Below are positions 1-5,435 of a stretch of DNA of 5,435 nt, in pieces. The notes beneath the pieces are model-generated. The model made no database searches, was not told where the DNA came from, and was given only the letters and a program-made list of their open reading frames with translations. A program made the translations under genes and the position numbers. This DNA comes from a bacterium (GTDB lineage Bacteria > Bacillota_A > Clostridia > Lachnospirales > Lachnospiraceae): the NCBI GenBank assembly GCA_004562915.1, contig SFQZ01000142.1, forward strand, positions 1 through 5,435, in the 5' to 3' direction. The first letter of the stretch is position 1. Each line of letters starts with the position of its first letter.

Positions 1-441
1 ATGCGTTCGGAATTACGCGATGACTATCCGGAACTGGAACGTTTGAAAAAGTCGTGTATGACAGTTGGGGATTTAATGATTGCCGGTGATGCTTTGAATA
101 ATTGTTATTTTAATACAGAAAGAAGGTATCTGATCATTTCTGCTATGCACTGTGAACAATCTATTCTTGGAATCATTGGTGACATGGCGATTATGGTTGA
201 TGCCGCCAAAGTATCCGTTTCATTTGCCGATGTGGACAATGGATATCAGATTTCGGTTCGAAGCTGTGACTGGGATTATCCGGCAAATATTGTAGCAGAA
301 AAATTGTGTAAAAACATCGGTAATGGCGGCGGTCATAAAGATAAAGCCGGAGGAAATATTTCAAAAGAATTGATGAATGAGAAATATGGTCAACAGGAAA
401 TCACAGATGTGATTATACAGAGAATGAATGAGATTATGTAA
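1..441 (+). CDS. DHH family phosphoesterase, C-terminal DHHA1 part (5' end outside window)
   Basis: This is the C-terminal 146 residues of a DHH/DHHA1 phosphoesterase. The family uses metal ions to hydrolyse phosphodiester bonds in small nucleotides or single-stranded nucleic acid. The DHHA1 substrate-binding domain is visible: strands around residues 43-90, with ISVRS at 84-88, lead into the glycine-rich motif GNGGGHKDKAGG at 107-118, which contains the conserved His112. A short helical tail ends at residue 146. The N-terminal DHH domain with its metal-binding Asp/His motifs is absent. Family members are usually over 300 residues, so the gene almost certainly continues leftward, and the ATG at base 1 is probably an internal Met codon rather than the true start. 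A genuinely truncated stand-alone DHHA1 gene is the less likely alternative. The substrate (for example a cyclic dinucleotide, pAp or nanoRNA) cannot be told from this half. The next gene starts 80 bases downstream on the same strand. Confidence 0.82.
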   Translation: MRSELRDDYPELERLKKSCMTVGDLMIAGDALNNCYFNTERRYLIISAMHCEQSILGIIGDMAIMVDAAKVSVSFADVDNGYQISVRSCDWDYPANIVAEKLCKNIGNGGGHKDKAGGNISKELMNEKYGQQEITDVIIQRMNEIM

Positions 442-521
442 GAAAATAATTTTATACACGGCTAAAGAATTAAGATGATAAAAGCATTGGAATATTTGGA
501 ACAGGAAAGGATAAAGTTAGA

Positions 522-1310
522 ATGAGACAGGCATTATTTTTTGACATTGATGGAACCATTCTAAGCGAGATAACAAAAGAGATACCGCAAAGCACCTTCC
601 GTGCATTATCAAAGGCGAAGGAAAATGGTCATTTGTTGTTTATAAATACCGGGCGAACAAGGTGCACACTTCCGATTAAGATTACAGAGATGCCTTTCGA
701 TGGCTTTTTGTGCGGCTGTGGCATTTTTCTTACATATGGAGATGAAATTTTTTATAAAAAGAATTTACCGTCAGCACGGGCAGACGCGATTGCAAAAATG
801 GCGGGAGAGTGCCGGATCGATGGTGTGTTTGAAGGTGTTGAAGATGTTTATTTTTCAAAATTTGCATCAAGATTTGAAGATATAGAAGCTCTGAGAACAA
901 AGATGAAGAAAAGGGGACTGGGGCAAAAACGTCATCTTGAAGAGGGTGGATGTGCATATGACAAGATGTATGTCATGACCGACAACAAAAGTGATAAAGA
1001 AAGCTTTTTTCATTTCATAGAAAGAGATTTGGATATAATTGACCGGGAGAATGGAGCATACGAGTGTGTACCGAAAGGCTGCTCGAAAGCAACAGCGATC
1101 CAGATGGTTCTGGATAAATTCCATTTGTCCAGAGAGCAGTCATATGTATTTGGGGACAGTGAAAATGATCTTGCAATGTTCCGGTATGCGGGGCATGCCA
1201 TTGCAATGGAAAAACATAGTACGGCATTGGATCCCTATACAGAATTTGTCACGAAGGCTGTGGAAGAAGATGGGATTGACTATGCGATGAAGAAATTCAG
1301 ATTGATATAG
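522..1310 (+). CDS. Cof-type HAD family hydrolase (phosphatase)
   Basis: A 262-residue cytoplasmic haloacid dehalogenase-superfamily phosphatase of the Cof/IIB type. Known members dephosphorylate sugar phosphates, nucleotides or cofactors such as FMN and pyridoxal phosphate. All four HAD motifs are intact: motif I DIDGT at residues 8-12 (nucleophile Asp8, acid/base Asp10), motif II INTGR with Thr43, motif III Lys189, and motif IV GDSEND at 211-216 with its metal-binding acidic residues. The cap lies between motifs II and III (about 85-180), as expected for a C2 cap, and the length is typical. The start is supported by a purine-rich AGGAAAGG at 503-510, 11 bases before the ATG. The ATG also overlaps the stop codon of a 16-codon open frame beginning at 475. 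The dehydrogenase gene follows after 45 bases, so co-transcription is plausible. The substrate cannot be assigned from sequence because family members are often promiscuous. Confidence 0.9.
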   Translation: MRQALFFDIDGTILSEITKEIPQSTFRALSKAKENGHLLFINTGRTRCTLPIKITEMPFDGFLCGCGIFLTYGDEIFYKKNLPSARADAIAKMAGECRIDGVFEGVEDVYFSKFASRFEDIEALRTKMKKRGLGQKRHLEEGGCAYDKMYVMTDNKSDKESFFHFIERDLDIIDRENGAYECVPKGCSKATAIQMVLDKFHLSREQSYVFGDSENDLAMFRYAGHAIAMEKHSTALDPYTEFVTKAVEEDGIDYAMKKFRLI

Positions 1311-1355
1311 CAGTGTTAAGTGTAAAATGGAAAAACTGGAAAGAGGGGAACAAGG

Positions 1356-2060
1356 ATGTTTCAGAAGAAGGTTGCGGTTATAACGGGCGGCGCGCATGGC
1401 ATCGGAAAAGTGATTGCTGAAGAATTTCAAAAAGAAGGTGCGATTGTCCGGATCATCGATATTGCAGAAGGGAATCATTATGTCGGCGATATTGGTAAGA
1501 AAGAAGTTCTTGAAGATTTTGCCGATAAGGTCATAAAAGAAAATGGGCATATTGATTTCCTGATCAATAATGCGTTGCCATTGATGAAAGGAATCAATAC
1601 ATGTTCTTATGAAGAATTCGAATATACGCTTGCTGTAGGAATTACGGCACCGTTTTATCTTACAAAATTATTTCAGCCTTATTTTGCAGACGGTGCTTCG
1701 ATTATAAATATTTCATCTTCGCGGGACCGGATGAGTCAACCGCAGACTGAGAGCTATACGGCGGCAAAAGGGGGAATTGCTGCACTTACTCATGCACTGG
1801 CAGTCAGTATGGCAGGAAAAGTAAGAGTAAATTCCATCTCGCCTGGATGGATCGATACTGAATATACAGTATACGAAGGACCGGACGCATATCAACAGCC
1901 GGCCGGCAGAGTCGGAAATCCTACGGACATTGCAAATATGGTCCTATATCTGTGCTCGGATAAAGCAGGATTCATAACAGGGGAGAATATCTGCATTGAC
2001 GGAGGTATGACGAGGCAGATGATTTATCATGGAGACTTTGGGTGGAAATTGGATAATTAA
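1356..2060 (+). CDS. SDR family NAD(P)-dependent oxidoreductase
   Basis: A 234-residue classical-type short-chain dehydrogenase/reductase, a cytoplasmic enzyme that interconverts alcohols and ketones with a nicotinamide cofactor. The Rossmann dinucleotide motif TGGAHGIG is at residues 10-17. Asp35 ends the second strand and favours NAD(H) over NADP(H). NNA is at 71-73, and the catalytic set is Ser121 (within NISSS), Tyr134 and Lys138 (YTAAK). SPG at 162-164 and the C-terminal signature FITGENICIDGG at 206-217 are also family-typical. The Asn usually found in the helix-4 motif (VNL) is replaced by Gly95 (VGI), and NNAG is NNAL here. It is slightly shorter than the usual 245-250 residues but shows no internal break. 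The start is set by AAGAGGGG at 1341-1348, 7 bases before the ATG. The substrate is unknown. The preceding HAD gene may share the transcript, while the 177-base gap after it holds new promoters. Confidence 0.92.
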   Translation: MFQKKVAVITGGAHGIGKVIAEEFQKEGAIVRIIDIAEGNHYVGDIGKKEVLEDFADKVIKENGHIDFLINNALPLMKGINTCSYEEFEYTLAVGITAPFYLTKLFQPYFADGASIINISSSRDRMSQPQTESYTAAKGGIAALTHALAVSMAGKVRVNSISPGWIDTEYTVYEGPDAYQQPAGRVGNPTDIANMVLYLCSDKAGFITGENICIDGGMTRQMIYHGDFGWKLDN

Positions 2061-2072
2061 ACTAGAGGTTCA

Positions 2073-2101
2073 TTGTAATGCAATTAAAAAAACGTTATAC
2101 T
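2073..2101 (+). promoter_or_regulatory. Candidate sigma-A promoter P1 (upstream)
   Basis: A -35-like TTGTAA at 2073-2078 and a -10-like TATACT at 2096-2101 are separated by exactly 17 bases, with a start expected near 2108. It would give a leader of about 130 bases before the HD hydrolase gene. The -10 box forms the left end of a 9-bp inverted repeat (2096-2120), so this promoter could be controlled by a bound protein. Hexamers of this quality arise by chance in AT-rich spacers, so confidence is moderate. Confidence 0.4.
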
Positions 2102-2120
2102 AAGGAAAAGACTTGGTATA
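2096..2120 (+). repeat. Imperfect inverted repeat, possible operator over the P1 -10 box
   Basis: TATACTAAG at 2096-2104 and CTTGGTATA at 2112-2120 form a 9-bp dyad with a 7-base A-rich centre (GAAAAGA). The only mismatch is one T:G position, which could pair as a wobble in RNA. The left arm contains the whole P1 -10 hexamer and the expected P1 start falls inside the centre. This layout suits a repressor operator better than an RNA hairpin made from P1. There is no T-tract after it, so it is not an intrinsic terminator for the dehydrogenase gene. The binding protein, if any, is unknown. Confidence 0.4.
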
Positions 2121-2163
2121 TGCCCATTATCAGGCAGCTTCGTATTTGAAGGAAAATCAGTGA

Positions 2164-2192
2164 TTGAGAGAAAAAGAAAATTGTGCTACAAT
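2164..2192 (+). promoter_or_regulatory. Candidate sigma-A promoter P2, extended -10
   Basis: TTGAGA at 2164-2169 and TACAAT at 2187-2192 are separated by a 17-base A-rich spacer. TGC immediately before the -10 box (2184-2186) supplies an extended -10 element. Each hexamer differs from consensus at one or two positions. The start is expected near 2199, giving a leader of about 39 bases that ends in the AGGAGG ribosome binding site. This is the best promoter in the window and probably drives the HD hydrolase and the exporter genes. Confidence 0.6.
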
Positions 2193-2223
2193 GAGCCTTA
2201 TATAAAAACGACAGAACAATCTT

Positions 2224-2229
2224 AGGAGG
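2224..2229 (+). promoter_or_regulatory. Strong ribosome binding site of the HD hydrolase gene
   Basis: A perfect AGGAGG lies 8 bases before the ATG at 2238. It fixes that start and suggests efficient translation of the first gene after P2. Confidence 0.8.
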
Positions 2230-2237
2230 CACAGAAA

Positions 2238-2837
2238 ATGAAAGATCATATTTCAAGAGAAGATGCATTTGAGTTACTGAAAAAATACAACAAGGATTCA
2301 TTTCATATACAGCATGCACTTACGGTAGAGGGAGTTATGAAGTGGTATGCCGATGAACTTGGATATGGAGAAGATGCCGAATACTGGGGAATTGTTGGGC
2401 TTCTGCATGATATTGATTTTGAGTTGTATCCGGATCAGCACTGTATCAAAGCACCGGAACTATTAAGAGAAGGCGGCGTGCAGGACGATATTATTCATGC
2501 AGTGTGCAGTCATGGGTATGGTATTACAGTTGACATAAAACCGGAGCATGAGATGGAAAAGGTTCTCTTTGCTGCGGATGAACTTACGGGATTGATCTGG
2601 GCGGCAGCATTGATGCGGCCGTCAAAGAGTGTGCAGGATATGGAAGTGAAATCGGTTAAGAAGAAATTCAAAAGTGCGAATTTTGCGGCAGGATGTTCCA
2701 GAGAAGTGATTCGGCAGGGAGCAGATATGCTGGGATGGGAGCTGGCGGATCTGATTGAGAAGACGATTCTGGCAATGCGTTCTTGCGAGACTTCTGTTGC
2801 AGAAGCTATGAATGCTTTGGAAGAATCAGAATCATAA
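2238..2837 (+). CDS. HD-superfamily hydrolase (predicted metal-dependent phosphohydrolase, COG2316-like)
   Basis: A 199-residue soluble protein of the HD metal-dependent phosphohydrolase superfamily, whose members remove phosphate from nucleotides and other phosphate esters. The metal-site residues can be followed in order: His26, the His57-Asp58 pair in GLLHDIDFE, further histidines at 87 and 92, and Asp114 in AADELTGLI. The stretch at 126-152 (MRPSK, then a Lys-rich KSVKKKFK, then FAAG) resembles the predicted HD hydrolases grouped as COG2316, recalled from memory rather than searched. There is no signal peptide or membrane segment. The start is set by AGGAGG 8 bases upstream. It is the first gene after promoter P2 and ends 34 bases before the exporter gene, so it likely shares that transcript. 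The substrate and any functional tie to the exporter are unknown. Confidence 0.85.
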   Translation: MKDHISREDAFELLKKYNKDSFHIQHALTVEGVMKWYADELGYGEDAEYWGIVGLLHDIDFELYPDQHCIKAPELLREGGVQDDIIHAVCSHGYGITVDIKPEHEMEKVLFAADELTGLIWAAALMRPSKSVQDMEVKSVKKKFKSANFAAGCSREVIRQGADMLGWELADLIEKTILAMRSCETSVAEAMNALEESES

Positions 2838-2850
2838 TATAAACGTTTGC

Positions 2851-2859
2851 GAAGAGGGG
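2851..2859 (+). promoter_or_regulatory. Ribosome binding site deciding the start of the first ABC gene
   Basis: GAAGAGGGG lies 12 bases before the ATG at 2872. The in-frame ATG at 2812 lies inside the HD gene, has no comparable purine tract before it, and would add 20 polar residues that do not resemble an exporter N-terminus. The spacing to 2872 is a little long but acceptable. Confidence 0.6.
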
Positions 2860-2871
2860 ATAGATAAGCAG

Positions 2872-4602
2872 ATGAAAAAAACGGATAAAAATGCCACGGA
2901 TCAGATTGGTTATTATTTCCGGAAAGAAAAATGGCTTCTCCTGACTGTGACGATAACAGGTATTTTATATAATGTTGGAATGGTCGCAGGTCCCTGGTTC
3001 GAAGGACAGATGGTGCAGTATTTGTGTGATATCATCGGCGGCAAGAAAAGGCCGTCGGCAATGGTCAGCCTGGTGGTATGCTATGTGCTGACCATTTTTT
3101 TTGTACAGTTTATGCGATATCTTAAGCGGCTTTATGTTAGAAAATTTGCAAACAACATCAGCAAGAATATGAAAATGATATTATATCGGAATTTGTTGTA
3201 TCAGAAGAACATAGAGAAGGAAGATGCGGGCACGATGATGACGAAGATCATCGCTGACGCGGATGCATGTGTGGAAGGAATGCGCAAATTTACGACGGAG
3301 ATATTCGACACGGGAATCGTGATGATTGCATATTTTGTTATGCTGCTTTCCTATGACTGGAGACTTACGATCCTTTCTATGCTGTTTCCGCCGATTGCTT
3401 ATATTCTCGCGGAACGACTAAAAGTAATTGTGACAAGAAATGTGCAACTCAGTAGAGAAAGCAGCGGGAGACTGAATGCCTCTACTCTGGAGCGAATCAC
3501 CAATGCGCTGACATACCGAATCTATGGTCAGGAAAAGAATCGGAATGCAGAATATGAACTGTATCTTGAGGATTATGAAAAAAAGGCCGTTCGGGCGAAT
3601 TTGTGGGAAAATGCGATGCAGCCGGTTTATCAGGTGATTTCGATGATTGGAACCGTGATGATCATATGGTTTGGAGGCAGAAATGTGCTCGGAACAGGAT
3701 GGTTAGTCTGGAATATTGCTGCATTTTCTACTTTCTTTGCATGCTATAGGAAATTGGCTGTCAAATCCTCCAAGGCGGCAAAGCTATTTAATGCTGTACA
3801 GAAAGCACAGGTATCATGGAAACGTATTAAGCCATATTTGAAAGAGACTCAGGAAGAAAAATGCATAGAACATACGCAGGCCGCTCTGCTTGAAGTATCA
3901 GGGCTTACGTTTGCCTGGCCAGACCAAAATCCATTATTTACGAATGTTACTTTTAAAGGAAAGCCGGGACAGATTCTGGGAATTACAGGTGAAGTGGCAT
4001 GTGGCAAATCAACACTTGGCAGAATCTTTACCGGAGAGCTGCCTTATGATGGAAAGATTGCTATGGGAAATATTTCGTTTGACGGAAAGGAAGGATACAT
4101 AAGTGGAGTGGGGTATCTGGGACATCAGCCGGAGCTGTTTGACGGTACGATAGAAGAAAATATCTGTATGGGAAAGCCGGGAGATGTAGAAGAGGTGTTG
4201 CACGCGGTTTGTATGGATCGGGAAGTAGCGCTTTTGCCCGAGAAGACCCATACCCGGATCGGCAGCGGTGGCGTTCGGCTTTCAGGAGGACAGCAGGCCA
4301 GAATTGCACTTGCCCGAACCCTGTATCACAAAAAGCCACTTATGATTTTAGATGATCCGTTTTCGGCTGTGGATATGGAGACGGAAAAACAAATCTATGA
4401 AAATCTGCGTTTGTGGGGAAAAGATAGTATCATTCTGCTGATTTCACATCGTTTGGGACTGTTCCCTAAGTTTGATCAGGTGTTATGGCTTGAAAATGGA
4501 AAGGTTTATGTTGCCAGTCATGACAGACTTATGCAGGAAAAAGAACATTATCGTCTTCTGTACGAGGAACAGGAGAGAGGAGGCAATGCGTATGCAGAGT
4601 AA
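2872..4602 (+). CDS. ABC exporter half-transporter with degenerate ATPase site (TMD-NBD)
   Basis: A 576-residue type I ABC exporter subunit in the cytoplasmic membrane. Six hydrophobic segments are visible, near residues 21-41, 62-80, 142-160, 165-182, 250-268 and 274-291. The nucleotide-binding domain runs from about 338 to the end: aromatic A-loop candidate Trp349, Walker A GEVACGKST at 373-381, Q-loop Gln419, signature LSGGQ at 470-474, Walker B ending in Asp494, D-loop SAVD at 498-501 and switch His526. The catalytic Glu after Walker B is Asp495, Walker A has Ala376 where Gly is usual, and the usual Glu of the TxVGExG loop is Ser465. In known heterodimeric exporters this Asp marks the weak ATPase site, while the intact LSGGQ completes the partner's active site. 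The gene starts 34 bases after the HD gene, and its last 11 bases overlap the next exporter gene. Multidrug, lipid or peptide cargo are all possible. Confidence 0.93.
   Translation: MKKTDKNATDQIGYYFRKEKWLLLTVTITGILYNVGMVAGPWFEGQMVQYLCDIIGGKKRPSAMVSLVVCYVLTIFFVQFMRYLKRLYVRKFANNISKNMKMILYRNLLYQKNIEKEDAGTMMTKIIADADACVEGMRKFTTEIFDTGIVMIAYFVMLLSYDWRLTILSMLFPPIAYILAERLKVIVTRNVQLSRESSGRLNASTLERITNALTYRIYGQEKNRNAEYELYLEDYEKKAVRANLWENAMQPVYQVISMIGTVMIIWFGGRNVLGTGWLVWNIAAFSTFFACYRKLAVKSSKAAKLFNAVQKAQVSWKRIKPYLKETQEEKCIEHTQAALLEVSGLTFAWPDQNPLFTNVTFKGKPGQILGITGEVACGKSTLGRIFTGELPYDGKIAMGNISFDGKEGYISGVGYLGHQPELFDGTIEENICMGKPGDVEEVLHAVCMDREVALLPEKTHTRIGSGGVRLSGGQQARIALARTLYHKKPLMILDDPFSAVDMETEKQIYENLRLWGKDSIILLISHRLGLFPKFDQVLWLENGKVYVASHDRLMQEKEHYRLLYEEQERGGNAYAE
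4576..4583 (+). promoter_or_regulatory. Ribosome binding site of the second ABC gene, inside the first ABC gene
   Basis: AGAGGAGG lies within the last codons of the preceding gene, 8 bases before the ATG at 4592. The in-frame ATG at 4586 is only 2 bases after GGAGG, too close for this site, although the AGGAG at 4571-4575 could serve it. I therefore favour 4592. Confidence 0.65.
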
Positions 4603-5435
4603 AAGGTCTGTGATGCATGTAATAAGCGAAACGATTTATAATAATAAATGGCTTAGTTTCACATTAGTATTGGCGATCGCAGGAACGATCGGAGCCGCGC
4701 TGCTTCCGCCGTTGGTTCTGGAACAGATTGTAAATCGTCTGGCAGAGCATGACAATGTGGGATTATCGATTGCTATAGGATATTTTTCTCTCATTGCTGT
4801 ATTCGGCTTTCTGGAGGCTTTTAAAGAAAGTTTGATTACTGTCTTTGGACAGAGAGTAACACATAGGATCCGTTCTGCTATGAGTAAAAAACTTCTTCGT
4901 CTGCCGGCTTCTTATTATATCGAAAAAGAACCGGGAGTGACTGCTTCGCGTTTTGTAAATGATGTTAATACAGTGGAAAGCTTATTTACATCGGGAGTGA
5001 TCAGCATGGCATCGGATGTATGTAAGCTTGTCAGTATCGTTCTGATCATATTTTCTAGAAGCAAAGGACTGGGGATCATACTTGTCATAGCAACTCCGTA
5101 TTTATTCTGGATGACTCGTATTTTCCAAAAAAGAATGTTGAATGCACAGATGGAAAGCCGTGTGGCTGTAGGAAGAACAAATCAGTTGATACCGGAAACT
5201 ATGAAAAACATGCGCACGATACGGGTTCTTCACCGACAAAAATTCATGCAGCAGCGCTATGGAGATACGATTGAACAGGGATTTCGCGCGCAGGAACGAT
5301 CCAATTTTTATGATGCTATTTATTCGCCGATTATCGTTTCTATTAGTGCATTGATCATCGGGATTATGATGGGAGCTTCCGGACAGGTGGGGGCAATACG
5401 GGAGTTTTTCGGAATGTCTGCCGGTACAGCCGCAG
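4592..5435 (+). CDS. ABC exporter half-transporter, membrane domain (3' end outside window)
   Basis: The first 281 residues of a second type I ABC exporter subunit, open to the right edge. Only the transmembrane domain is present. Hydrophobic segments lie near residues 21-42, 58-76, 134-154, 159-176 and 245-262; a sixth, the ATP-binding domain and the stop codon lie beyond the window. Family-typical features are a cytoplasmic loop ending in RLPASYYIEKEPG (103-115) followed by SRFVNDVNTVES (119-130), and the second-loop region around 195-225. The gene overlaps the first exporter gene by 11 bases and has its own strong ribosome binding site inside it, which suggests coupled translation of equal amounts of both halves. 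Given the degenerate ATPase site of its neighbour, this subunit is expected to carry the catalytic Glu and an altered signature motif; that is inference. An alternative start is the ATG at 4586, two codons upstream. Confidence 0.9.
   Translation, partial: MQSKRSVMHVISETIYNNKWLSFTLVLAIAGTIGAALLPPLVLEQIVNRLAEHDNVGLSIAIGYFSLIAVFGFLEAFKESLITVFGQRVTHRIRSAMSKKLLRLPASYYIEKEPGVTASRFVNDVNTVESLFTSGVISMASDVCKLVSIVLIIFSRSKGLGIILVIATPYLFWMTRIFQKRMLNAQMESRVAVGRTNQLIPETMKNMRTIRVLHRQKFMQQRYGDTIEQGFRAQERSNFYDAIYSPIIVSISALIIGIMMGASGQVGAIREFFGMSAGTAA

Noticed and set aside
442..521. Possible promoter in the gap before the HAD gene (TATACA at 453-458)
   Set aside because: No acceptable -35 hexamer lies 16-18 bases upstream, so the -10-like box alone is not enough.
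1140..1550. 136-codon open frame on the minus strand with an SD-like AGGA before its ATG
   Set aside because: It lies opposite the end of the HAD gene and the start of the dehydrogenase gene, both strongly supported by motifs. Its translation is rich in Phe, Ile and Leu with no recognisable domain.
2104..2163. Short protein-like reading of the gap (from GGA at 2104, possible TTG start at 2113, stop at 2161)
   Set aside because: Only about 16-19 codons, with a TTG start and a weak AAGGA site. It overlaps the inverted repeat and promoter P1, which explain the region better. A gene remnant cannot be excluded.
2195..2230. Possible hairpin hiding the AGGAGG site (GCCT at 2195 with AGGC at 2227)
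   Set aside because: Only four base pairs across a long loop, and the left arm lies partly upstream of the expected P2 start, so most of it would not be in the transcript.
2095..2319. 74-codon minus-strand open frame across the intergenic gap and the start of the HD gene
   Set aside because: It needs a GTG start with no purine-rich site upstream, overlaps the HD gene and its promoters, and resembles no protein family.
2812..2871. Upstream ATG at 2812 as the start of the first ABC gene
   Set aside because: It would overlap the HD gene, lacks a ribosome binding site and adds a polar extension. The ATG at 2872 has GAAGAGGGG upstream and yields a normal exporter N-terminus.

Overview
The window reads as ordinary chromosomal DNA from a low-to-moderate GC Firmicute, most likely a gut-type Clostridia/Lachnospiraceae member. 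This is inferred from purine-rich Shine-Dalgarno sites, sigma-A-like promoter hexamers, AT-leaning codon use and the protein families present. All six genes lie on the + strand. I see no mobile element, CRISPR array, tRNA or rRNA, and no convincing intrinsic terminator.

Left part (1-2060): the C-terminal end of a DHH/DHHA1 phosphoesterase whose catalytic half lies off the left edge, then a Cof-type HAD phosphatase (522-1310), then a short-chain dehydrogenase/reductase (1356-2060). The gaps are 80 and 45 bases and no clear promoter lies in either, so these three may share a transcript. Their products do not form an obvious pathway.

Middle (2061-2237): a 177-base non-coding gap holds the clearest regulatory signals. 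There are two candidate sigma-A promoters, each with a 17-base spacer. A 9-bp imperfect inverted repeat starts at the -10 box of the upstream promoter. A strong AGGAGG ribosome binding site precedes the next gene.

Right part (2238-5435): an HD-superfamily hydrolase (2238-2837) is followed after 34 bases by a complete ABC exporter half-transporter (2872-4602). A second half-transporter follows, overlapping it by 11 bases and cut by the right edge (4592-5435). The first half has a degenerate ATPase site (Asp in place of the catalytic Glu) but an intact LSGGQ signature, the usual pattern for one partner of a heterodimeric exporter. The tight overlap fits co-translation of the two halves. The transported substrate cannot be read from the sequence.

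I did not find a clearly new biological system. The points most worth a second look are the inverted repeat over the upstream promoter, the asymmetric exporter pair led by an HD hydrolase, and an SDR lacking the family's usual active-site Asn.
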